A DNA stretch of 64,000 nucleotides from Strix aluco (Eukaryota; Chordata; Aves; Strigiformes; Strigidae), in NCBI RefSeq assembly GCF_031877795.1, contig NC_133946.1, positions 11,383,144 to 11,447,143 of the forward strand, read 5' to 3'. Shown here one piece after another: positions 26,302-38,300 of this stretch. A model generated the notes under the pieces. That model saw nothing but the letters and a program-made list of their open reading frames with translations, ran no database searches and was not told where the DNA came from. A program made the position numbers and the translations under genes. The stretch's first letter is position 1; each line of letters begins with the position of its first letter.

Positions 26302-29300
26302 CTAGAATGGAAACAAAAGAGGAAGTTTGAATTTTAAGTTCAGGCTGTAGTTAAATTATAATATTTAACTAATTCTGTAAGAGTAGAGCTGGTTTGGAAG
26401 GGCTGAGTGATACAGGTAAGAAGGCAGATTCATTAGTGGAGACAGGGTGATCTGCCTTACAGATCTGGGGTTTTTTACCTTAAAAGAATAATTAGCATTT
26501 TTAGGTGGTGTGGTTTTTTGGTTGTGTGGGCTTTGGTTGGGTTTTTTTTAAATTGTGTTTCTTAAAATGTCTGTTTTATGGGATGTCTGACACTGCTGAT
26601 ACAGGCACCCATTCAGGCAGGAGTTGTCTGGGAAAGCTACTTACCTCCAGTTGGTTTTTCTCCACTGTGATTTTACTGTATACTCTGTTTCCCTCATCAC
26701 CACATACTTTCTTCAGCTCCTCTCTGTTGAGGGAGAAGAGCTGAGCTCCGGTAAGGATGCCAAGGTGTTCCACTGTCCTGGGAAGACACAAAGCGAGGAC
26801 ATGATAATTGTGCTACACGTGCTAAAGGTGAGGAGTCAGAGGTAAAGGGATGAGGAGCAGCTGAGGTGCAGCCGCTGCACCAGGAGCACAAGGCCTGGGG
26901 CTGTGCCAGGGTGGCAGCTGTTGGGTAACCAGTGTCACCCTGGCGTCCACTGTGTCCCCAGCCCCGTGGGTACTGCAGTGATTTCACTCCAGTTGCACCA
27001 CGTTTGGGAGCAGTCCTGGAGTTCCTCTTAGCTCGCTGTGCAGAGTGTGAGTTGTAACTCGTAACCTTTGACTACGTGCAGCTTTTTGGTCCTTCCCAGT
27101 GGCTGGGAAGATTTGCTAGCCCCAGCTGAGGGTCTGCCTCTTCCTCAGAGACAGGCAGTCATCTGGAATTCACATTTCAGGCCACAGGTTTAGTTAGTTA
27201 ATTAGTTATTTTTCTCTAAGTTCAGCACTCTGAACTGGCTAACTGGGACCAGACAAGCACCAGCGGTAGGATGTTGTGCAGCGTTTGGCCATGAGGTGTG
27301 TGAATAAGCAAGACCATTCCTTTATTTGCAGCTACTCATTAGGTCTTTTGCTGCACTGTAAGACAAGGTTTATGTGATAATGTATAAGAAAGGGAGTGAG
27401 TTTGGGCTCTGAATGTACTGGTTATAGAGTCTGGATTTAATATGATTGAAATCTAACTCGCAACACAGGCTCTGTAAGTAAATACCAGTGACTTGTAATC
27501 CAGCTGAAATGTTGCAAGCTGCCTCCCCCACTCCTTTTTAAACGAAGGACCAGCATTTCATATAGTAGTAAAGCAGATCTTACTCTTTGCTGAATGACTT
27601 TGCCTCCAGCCAAGCTTTGACTTCTTCAGTGCTGGATTCGAAGGTGAGAGGCACAAAAACTTGCTGAGGCTTTTCCACTTTGAAATTCCGCTGGGGAGGC
27701 TGAATTTTATTGTTTGTGATCTTCTTTAGCAACTCATCGTTCAGCTCATCCATTTGATGAATAAGTTCTGGCAAAACAAGGCACAAGGTAGAGAGTAGGG
27801 AATTAAAGCAAGTCTTCACTCACAAATCCTATTAAATTAATGTGTTTGCGGGGAAAAAGTAAAGAAGATCAAAATGTGGCTTTGCATTGTTATTAACTCT
27901 GTAAATACACCAAAGGAAAGTGCTTTTGTATTTTAGTTTTCAAGAACAAGTTTAAGTGCTTTGTTAGAATAGTAGGTTGAGCAACGACTTTTTGACCTTC
28001 AAACTGCCATCAGGAATGTGCAGAGGGAGACCGCCACAGTTTTGGAGGCTAGCAGGCTGTGGGAATCTCCCCTTTCCTCCCAAGCCAACACTCTCAACTT
28101 CCCTCAGCTTTTGAAACCTCACTTGCTCTTTGGAGAAACCCAGATTTCTGCAGCTCTTCTCCAGAATGATGGAGAGAAGGAATCACAAAATAACAGCCAA
28201 GTGCTGGTTGTCCACATAGTGATCACTGAATCTAAAAAGCTGCTCAAGGGTTTTTTGCAGTGTGACTGCCCCAGGACAAGGGCACGGTTTGGTACAAGCA
28301 CTGCGTGCCTGAGATTTTGGCCTCATTGCTTCAGCAATGTCCATTAGGCTAATTAGAGAGTCTTGGAACAACTACTGCTCTTCCTGGAAGAAAGGAAATC
28401 TCTGGTTCTGATGTTGGACAGCATTGATATAGCTGTATAATTTCTATCAAAAAGTGCATTCTCTGTCATGGTATATACCAGCAGATTCTGACCTATCTCG
28501 TTCAACAAGCACGTATCCCCCAGTCTGTGTTTAACTGAGTAGAGATTGGTCTGGTGTGAAAAAGGAGAGCTCACACCTGTAGAGGCACTTGCTTTTAGTC
28601 AACAGGAACAAAACTACCCATCAATCTGCCTGGGAAATTCTTGTTCAGAAGCACTTCTTGGGGGAAAAGTGTGTTGTATTTGGCAAAATAGTAGGAAAAC
28701 ATTTTGATAAGAACACATTCATTTTGTGTGACTGGTGTCTGTAGCAGGTGGTGGTAAGGACCTATATTTTCACCTGTTTTATATACAGATTTATATTGGG
28801 ATCTATCTTGTTTCTTGTGTTGCTGACCTATCCTGTTCATCACGCCTCATTCAAAGGACATAAAACCCTGCAACACCAACTAGCAGAAGTTTGCTCAAGG
28901 GTGTAAAACCTGATCTGGCAGTGTCTTCTCCTACTGGTGCTGTCAAGTGGTGTCAAGGGACAGGGTCTCTTTTCCCTGATGTCTGGTGTTGCTGTTGTGT
29001 TTTTGCTTCAGTTTGTCATCTTCCTGTTTTTGAGTTACTTAGTTCCCTTTAGGCTATTGAAATAAGGAAATTGCCCTGCAAACTTAGCAGCAGGGAGGGG
29101 AAAAAACCCAGACCACATGAGACAGCAGAGGTCAGGGAGGCCTGACTATCTGTTTCTGAGAACGAGGTTCCCATTTTTCTGCACCCCTGCGTTGCCATTT
29201 ATTTTCCTCCCATTGGCCCTTCGCTATTGCCTGATGTGGAAGGCCAGTTCTGTGAGTGCCTACAATTAGCATCTTGGTTTTGAGCTGTAGCCCTGATCCC

Positions 29301-32300
29301 TCTGCTTTTCAGTCCTCTCTGCTACTTCTAATAAGTAATTTGCTGATCCAGATCCTCAGAGCTTCAGCTTTTGCTGTGCAGCTACATAGAAGTGGCAGGA
29401 AGCATGAACTGGAGTGAGCAACACACTCATAAAACTCCAGTGACACATCATCTAACACCACTTTTTCCATGAAACTCCTGAAAACTGTAGAGTAACTCAG
29501 TGTTATTAACAGATAAGTGTCTGTGATGCTCATATTGTGGGACTTTCCGTCATCCCAAAACGGCTTCTGCTTCCAGGAGTCCATGGTAGCTGAACAGGGG
29601 GTGAACCCCAGTTGTGGCCTTGGGGAGACAGCTTGCTACAGGTGTCCATGGGGTGGGGTGTGATAAGGGGGTGAGGTGAGCAGGGCTCCTGGTCTGTCTC
29701 ACGCTCTCTGACCCCGCATAGCATGTGGGAGTGATGTGAGTCTCGTATGTGGCCGATCTGCTGGCTGGGATTTCTCTGAAACCACAGGAAGGAACGGGCC
29801 AGGCGGGTGCTGCGTGTGTGGCAGGAGACAAGGGCAAAGGAGGTGAGAGAAAGGGATTGACCTGAATGTCTGTGGTTGCTTAGACACGCTTAAACGTTTT
29901 GGCAGGGAAAGGAAACTCTCCTTGGGAGGAGGAGAAAGGTCAAGCTGGAAGGAGGGTTACGGTGATCACTTTTTTGCCCTGCTTGTCCCAGGCTGCCTGA
30001 GATGTGAGTCAGTGAGCTCCTCAGGGCCGCTCTGTTGGCTGTTGTACTAACTACCTGGAGTCTCCTCTGTACATCTCCTCCAAAACCACTGCTGGTCTGT
30101 TGCTTTTCACTAAAAGGTGCAGTCACTGCTTGTGCAGAGCCTTGTGGGAGGGGACACACTTGGGTAAGTCTGGTTACATGCACACAGCAACCAAAATCAG
30201 CGGACAGACTGTTATGGTGAATGTGAAGAAAGAAGGAAATCCACCGGGACAGAGAGTGAGCAAAAGGATGCGCTCACATAAACTTTTCAGTTAAGTCTGG
30301 CAATGCAAAGCCATGGTGCCATGCTCTCTGGCTGCCTGAGGCTGCTCTGTGTGGGGTAAAAGGCCCGGATGCTGCAGCACGGTGTGGGACACATACGTTC
30401 TTTGGCGTCCTGGGGAGAGTTGCGCGATAACATTTCACTTCCCCATTTATCCCCAGCGTAGCTGGCAGGTAGCTTGTGAGTTGGGCTGGATGGTCCATAT
30501 CCCCTGGGGCTCAGGTCTCCTTTGTACCTCTGGTTAGACTAGGTGATAAGAAAGAAAAAAAAATGGTGTAAGAATTTTTTTTTGCCATTTTTCATTTTCT
30601 TAGATTTTTTCTTCCCACCCATGATAGCAAATTGAGGGACAAATTGCCATGTGCTGATCTGGGGCTGCTCAGTTGAGGCTGATGAGAGCTCAGGTGGAGC
30701 TGCATGAAAGAAGTTAATTTCTGGGGTTGCATGGGAACAAACAGAACCCAAACCAAAGGCCGAAGACTGAGTGAAGGCATTTACATCCCTGGAAAACATG
30801 TCGCACTCACCATGTGGAGAGGCATGGTGTTTTTTCCTTGCTCACTACTGCTGTGGATGACTGCTCTCACATGAGTGACTTGGCCCTTTAGGCTTTGCTA
30901 TGCAGAAATTACTGCTCGTAGGGCTTCCTTGGAGATGGAGAGCAATGGAGGCAAAAGGATTTTTATATGAAGAGAAAACAAACTGAAATCCCATCTGAAG
31001 CTAAAGCATCACTGCTCTAGTAACTGGATGTTAAGTGGGACCACTGCCAGTGCCCATAGCAGTCTGGAAAGAGTTTTTTTATGTTTTCTTGATTAAACTA
31101 ACAGGGCTTTTGTTCAGAGGCCTGCTGGGGCACCTTATGCTTTGCCCAAACTGTGAAATACCAAAGTGGGGATGCAATTCTGTGCTTCCTTAGGGCATTT
31201 TGAGCTCTCCACCTTCACATTTTTGCAATGCAAGGTGCTTGAGAGCCATATTCAATTAAAACTCACTTAGATGGTATTTCCATCTGCCTCCACTCCAGTA
31301 ACTTGTTCCTGCTGCTGAACTGAACTGGATGTGGGAACTGTCTGGCTTTAATTTAACCTCCAACAAAAAAATCTCAGCATTTTCATGGCAAAATTTGCTT
31401 TTATGGCTGCATTAGCTCTCTTTTCCTGTTCACAGCACAGCTCTGAAAGCAGCAGGGTTTTGCAACAGAGGAGGTGGTAAACCATAGGCTGAGAAGTACG
31501 TGGGTTTTGGGGGGAAAGCCCTGACAAAAGGTGGAGCTTTTTCAAGCCACTATGGCCAGCAGCTGTTTGGTGACACCTCAACACGAGACCTTTTCTGTTG
31601 GGGTGACAAGTCATGGTGCTAGGCTCGGGGTGCACGTCCCTTTGTGCTAGGGTCTCACTTTGTAGCAGGATGCTGCCGATAGCACAGGACTCGGCCTTCA
31701 CCCATCCCATAATCTCACCTGCCAGGCACTGCTAGCAGCAGGCAGTGTGCTTGGCATCTTGGAGTGGGAGGAAAGCGTGAGGCTGCTGCATGGACGGGAA
31801 GGATGGGCCTTGTTTGGGGAGGGGGAAGGTAACGGTGGCAAAGTGTGAGAGTTTTATTATAGGAGACTCAGGAACCTCCAGGATCCTGGTTCATCTACTT
31901 GTGAGAGTTCATCCCAATTTGTGCACAGCATCCTAAGGAATCCAGGGAGGTCTAATTACAAGATATTCTCAGAGGCTGATTATGCCCTGCAGGTGGCTAT
32001 CAGTTAAATATCACCTGACTACAGACCTGTTCGAGTTCTTCCAGTTTCACCACATCCAGGATATTATAAGGGACATAACCAGCCTGCCCACTCCGGTTGA
32101 GCAACTTCCACCACTGCTTATTATCTTCCAACACCTGAGAAAGAGAAAAAAATTAATTTGCTAGCGAGAACATCAGATTTCTGGCATACATAAATGGCAT
32201 ATAATGGAAATAAGGCACACAGTAACATGAAGTTGTCAGAATAACATCATTGAGGGCAGGAGCTGGCAAATAGACCTGTTGCACTCATTTGCAATTCAGG

Positions 32301-35300
32301 ACTGAAGCCTTTCCTGAAAAGCTGAAAGAGCTTATCCTAATGATGAGCAGGAGAGCATCTCTGGGGGAAAACAGATCTGGGGTGCTGAAGAACTCATAGT
32401 TCCCACTTAATTTGACTGTTTCTCCATCCTTTTTTTTTTTTTTTTTTTTCAGTGACTGAGTTTGTGTTGTCTTTTTGTATTAAAAAAACCAAATCAAGAG
32501 TGACTCCTGCCCAAGATGCCGGCGTGTTGTTATATAACTTGAATCACATGTCACATCATAAGACATAATATAATCACATCATAACCATGATGAAGCAAGG
32601 AGATTGCCCATTGCTGAGATATCTCCTAGTGCTCCTCCCCCTGTGCTCCTTCCAGCAGGTTTGTTTTGACCCACAGCTGTGATTTTTTAAATGTTTCTTT
32701 TTAAGTAATCTTCCCAGAATGGATGAGCTTTGCTGGCAAGACCCACACATGTTTCTCGTTCTAGCTACATTTTTCTCAAGTCATAGATCTGTTACAGTTA
32801 GTGTGTAGATCGAGACATGTCCTACATTCTCCAGCTGCCAACAGTGTTGTGGCAAGAGAAAGGTTATGAAAAAGGATCTTTTCACAGAAAATAATTCCTT
32901 GGAGAGGGGGGAGTGGTAATAATGAACATAGGCCCAGCAAGGGGGTGAACAGTGTACTACAGTGACTTGTTTTTCTTCCTCCTCATTGCTAATTAAGATG
33001 TGACTGATGTGTTTCAGCTGAGCAGATGACCCAGTGCATACAGTCAGCCTGCTCCAGCTCAGGCATAAAGCTTTAGATTTGAGCAAAGCTTCACATTACT
33101 GCTCAGAAAACACCAAGCAAAAATGAGCTGGCACTTGCCAGTATGTCAGGATCTCTGTCCCATTCCTGGAAAGGGGAGGAGGGTGCGGCTCTTCCCCCAG
33201 CATGTTTGCTTACCTCCAGGATTTCATCCTTAAGCACTGAGAGTTCATTGGCATTTCGCGCGGTGAAATCGTAGCGGATTTTGGCATATCTCTTGGGCAG
33301 AGCCATTCCCTGTGCCTCAAAATTCCTGCAGGAGAAAAATAAAAAGGGGGGAGTTTTACTGGAGGCCCATCTAATAACTAGGGCAATATAGGTTCACTGG
33401 TAAAAGAGTAGTGAGGGCTGTGCACCAGTGCAGGTAGAGAGACAATTGTGTTTGTGTTAGGAGGGGGCAGTGCCTATTTGCTACTCTATTTTGAGGAAGA
33501 TTTTCACCCCTCATTTTAGTGAAACACCCTGTATTTGGGAAAACAAAAAAAGCTGTAGAGCTGTTTGGTTAGTGGCCTTTTTGGGGGACTATGAGGCGGC
33601 TGCTTTCAGGGTGGAAGAAAAGACTTCTTCCCCTGTCACTTGTTTCTTTGCTGCAGCAGGGGCTGGGGAGACTGACAGAGAACAAACAAAATGCTCTGAT
33701 TGCACCTCCTGTGAAAAATAAGTGTAAAACCCTCATGTCCTGATAAGTGGAAACAACTGCCCCCTTTGCCAGAGTAGGGGAGAAGCAGTCAGCAGCGCTG
33801 GGAGAAGGGGAATTGAAAAGGAGTGTCCCTAGAACTGACTGGAAATCTGTGGTTTTTTCATCAGGCAGTGAATGCTGAGCTACCGAAGCAGAATTCTGCG
33901 AGTTCCCAGGAAAAGTGAGTTTGAGTGTTTCTATTCTAATATACATTTTTGAGGAAAAGGAATGTGTTTAAGTATTTCTGACACAAGAATATATGTTTTT
34001 CAATGTTGAAATGACTTTTCATTTGAAGAGAGAGACAAAATAAATACAGTAGACTGTCAAAAATGAAAAATGGTGGAAAAAGTGCAATGAAAGATTTCCT
34101 TTGACCCAAACTGAAATGGTTTATTTTTTCATAGTTTATTTTTTCTTTGCCTGGCTTAAGGTAGATCTCATCTTTTTCTTCTCTGGTTAAGATGGCTGTA
34201 GTGTTCTTTTTTAATTCCAAAAATGTTTGCAGTATGGAAAAACTGCCTTGCCTTGTTGTGTAAGGACAGGTAGGAACTATTTTAATGCACCTCCTGTGGA
34301 TATGTCTGCTTATGCCTTGCAACCCACACAGCCACCTGCAGCAGAATACTCCTGGGTGCTGTATTCACAGTGGGCACGCCAGCAGTGGGACAGTTTCTCC
34401 TCCAGTTTATGTCAAGTTCTGTGTAACTTGGTGAAGCTGGTGCTTCCACTATGAACTCTGGTCTTTAACCTGATGTTTTCCATTGCTAAGTTCTTTGTTT
34501 TGGTCAGTGATTTTACATCTATGATCTGTGGAAATTCGGCTCTTTGTGGACTGCTTCTGAGGTGTCTGTAAAACCTGACTTTGAAAAACAAGCCCATTAT
34601 GCTTAGTTTCAGGTCATTTTACTGTCTGCATTAGATAGTTTTTGGAGGTGTGAAAAAGGCTGAAACCACTGGTTCAGTGGTTTGATAATCATGTTTATGG
34701 CTGTAGTGTTGTCTTTAGTTCACTTGATTTGGGATAACTCTTGGTCTAGTTACAGCCACGTGCGATATGTGAGTTGTAAATCTGTAGTGGGGAAGAGATT
34801 GGAGCAGACTGATGGAATCCACCAGTCAGGAAAGGGAGTGGTGGCCTTTCCCAGCAGTGCCCTGAGGGCAGGGAGGAGGAGGAAAGCCCTAGTTAGGTAG
34901 AAATGACTTCTTTTGTAGCATTCCAGAAGGTAAATGAGTTATGAGGAAGGAGATGAAGGCTGGAGGAGTTTGAGGCTAATGTGTACTTTAACATGCACCT
35001 AGATTTTACGCAAGTGACCTTTGTTAATTATTGTAATATTGCTTGGGGCTTTCATGACACTTCTCTGCAGCTAAAAGCCCTGGTGTAAATAACAGTACTG
35101 CTGCATGGGTATTTTTGTTAATATAGGGTCTCTTGGTTAGAAAACTAGTTCAAACTACTCTGAAAAAAGCATGAGTATAGCAGGAAATATGTCTGTCCCA
35201 GGACTGTGATCTTGTCAAGCATCAGGGCAGCCTCGGCTGAGGTCTGCTCTGGACTGAAGAAGGCATCTAAGGACATTCTCAATTTTAGCATCTGCTTCAG

Positions 35301-38300
35301 TGCTATTAACTTTGATGTTTTTTTCTTAAATGTTATCCATAAGGAAAACTTGCTGTTGAGAGTCTGAAAGATAGGTAAAAATGTGCACAGCACCTATCCC
35401 AGGAGAAGAGGGATCCTCAGCTGTGCTCACGCTGTAGTTGGATCTGGGTGGTGTCTAAGGGAAATGGTCACCCTGGCAAAAAGGCGCCCCGTTTATAGTT
35501 TGTCTGTGCTGAGACTAGCAGATGAAAATGTTTCCTTACACATATTATTTACCAGTCACTAAAGATGGACTTAAATGTTCTCATGTAAACTAAGTTCTCC
35601 TTATTTTTTGTAACTTCACTGAGAAAAATGGAATTGGAGAAGAGAATTTGTTACTGTAATTCTTTCTCTACTCAACCCTGTATCTGTACCATTTTATGGT
35701 CCCACCAGGACCTTTGGGGGGCTGGGGGGGAATGGAAAGAATAAGTTATTTTGCTGATATAAGGTATTTTGCTGTGAATTTGAACTTTGTTGTAGTAATA
35801 GAACTTATAAATCTTTTAGATTAGAACATGAAACCAGAAAATAGTCTGTCTTGAAGGATTTTCCCAGTTGAGAGCTGCCTACAGAAAAGTGCATGGTTAA
35901 GTGCTTTGCTGGGTCTGGACTTCCAGCCTTTAAAGATCTGAAGTTGATAACTTCATGTCAAATCACTGCAAAGCGGAGTATTGCAGAGAATTATTTTGCA
36001 ATTTGGGAAGAGTTTGTTGACACTCTCAGATCTCGGGAAAATTTCAAAGGCGTAATGTAAACAAGCAAGCAGATGAAAAGCCTCTAAACTTATACCACTG
36101 CATAACTAGTGATGGAAAACTAGCAGTGAGGCAGAGTGTCTGGTTAAATTGTGAAAGAGCCATCTTGGAAAAAAGCTCGAGGCAAAGCGGTGACCTGGCT
36201 GGTGCTGGGTTGGGAACTGAACTTTCCAAGACTTCTGAAGAAAGCGGAGGTTTTTCCCCCAATTTTCTGGATTTATTTCATTAAGAAGCGTTGTCTGAAA
36301 TTGGCGCCCTGTCAGTTTTCCTGATGGAGAGATGGGCAAGACTGGAAATATTCTCATTTTATTCATCCTCTAATAAATGCTTTTCCCTTTTGTTGTGTCT
36401 AAAGCAAAAGGAGGAGCTGCTGCCTCCAGTGAAATAAGATGGCACAGCCTCAGTTAAAATGTTTTCCATGCAGGGCTGAGGTCAGGCTGCTCTTTCCCAG
36501 CACTGTGTTTTTCGAGCGGCAAGCTTGTGTGTGCTCATGCCTTAGTACAGATTCCTCCCATAAGCAGGTTCTTTCTGTGCAAGCTATTGTGGCTTTAGGA
36601 TGAATGGAGAGATAGTAGCTTCTCTAAACGTATGGAGAACAGAAGCACGGCACCGTATCTTTGGCACGTGAACCTTAATATCGCTTTGGTGGGCTGAGGT
36701 TATGAAACAAGACCTACTCATTGACTAATGAAGTCAGTCAATGTTTTTGCCTCTTGTGATGGAAAACACATGTAACCATTTCCTTGTAGACCTGCTGGTG
36801 ATTAAAAAGCAGACAGTGTTTACATGAATAATCCCTCATCTGATCTTTGAGTTCTCTTGATCTTGTTAACAACTCTGAATTAATAATGGCAGAAAGTTAT
36901 CTACCAGGATGCCAAAACATCCTGGTGTCACGATATGTTGGGGTGGGGGGGTGGTGTCATGAGGTTACAAGGTGGGAGCCAAGTGCCGTTGTCAGGGTGG
37001 TGCTGATACGTTACCTATTTACATGCTGAGTTACGTTCTGTTTAAAGGCATCCACAGCTTGTGTCTGATCAGCGGTCTGGCCGCGCTTGAGTGAGGAGTT
37101 ACGGTAAGGATATCCATTGGCTGATGATAGCTGGAAAGGCAAAAATGGAGTCAGTGTTACCAGGAAAGAGAAAAGATGTATTGGAGAAAAGGAGAGTGAG
37201 TGGCAGATGGTCTGGAAGATTTTGATCATGATGAGGTGCATCCCAAAGAAATGGTCTTCAGGCAAACCTGTATCTGTGGGGCTCAGTTACGGTATAGTAT
37301 CCTATTCCCTGTTGATAGGAGGTGAGGCTGGTTATTGCTGCCCTTTTCTGGCCTTAGTTTCTTTCTATATTTGACTGGAGTGACCAGATCTGAGTTTTGC
37401 GCCAACTACTTGTTACACACCACTGCAAAGTCCACAGATCCATCTCTCTGAAAAAGGGGGAGGGAGTGGGAAAGAAAAGAGGATGACCGGGGTCAAACAC
37501 TAACCTCTTCTTGCAAGTGTCCAATGTCTATTTCCCAGGGAGCTCCGCGGAAGATTTCTATGGGTGGTTCCCAGCCATTGCGGAATTTGGGGATGTAGGT
37601 GGGGATGTTTGCTTCTCGGGGCCATTCAGCTCTAGGACATGAAGTGCGGAATATGTGGTGAGATTCACAAGGAACATGTCTCTGAAAACACGTCAGGGAG
37701 AAGCAGGGACATCGGGGCATCCTTGATCCTCTGTCCTCTCTGCCTTTCTCAAGAGCTTGGGGAACCTGGTGAGATGGCAGCTCTGGCCTCACCTGGATCT
37801 GGTCCACGTCTCTCCCAGGGAGTCCCAGAGGTTTATCTCTTTTGGTGTCAGGTGTCCTCGGAGGAAATCTGTGGCGTCTTTAGAAAGAAGCGGGCTGACA
37901 ACAGACCTGGCAAGCTCAGGGCCACCACAGCTACTGATGATCTGGATTAAATGCAAACACACGCAAGTGTGAGAAATCTTGTAGGAAACATTCAAAATTA
38001 TCAAACCAGCACAAGCCCAAAGGAACAGAAATCAAAGACAGAAAAATCAGTGGCTCTGATCCCTCAGAGTCTCTGTGCCTGCCCACTCCAGAGGAAGCCC
38101 ATGTACCCCCCATGGTGGGTACCTCTAAAACCAGGCCAATTCATGTGAGACCTGCACTTCCAAAGTTCTCTTCTATGCCTTCATATGTAAGGGTGAGGTT
38201 TCACAACGCAGATGAACTAAATTAATGGTCACTGAAACCCGAAAGGGATGCTGTATTCCCTCAGCATCCCCTTATCCTTGCACTGCACTGATAGTACTTG

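Noticed and set aside
31693..31735. 13-nt microexon candidate for the EPS8L2 linker (CAGTGCCTGGCAG before GTGAGAT)
   Set aside because: Donor is strong and the phase works, but the acceptor lacks a pyrimidine tract and the peptide has no resemblance to the family.
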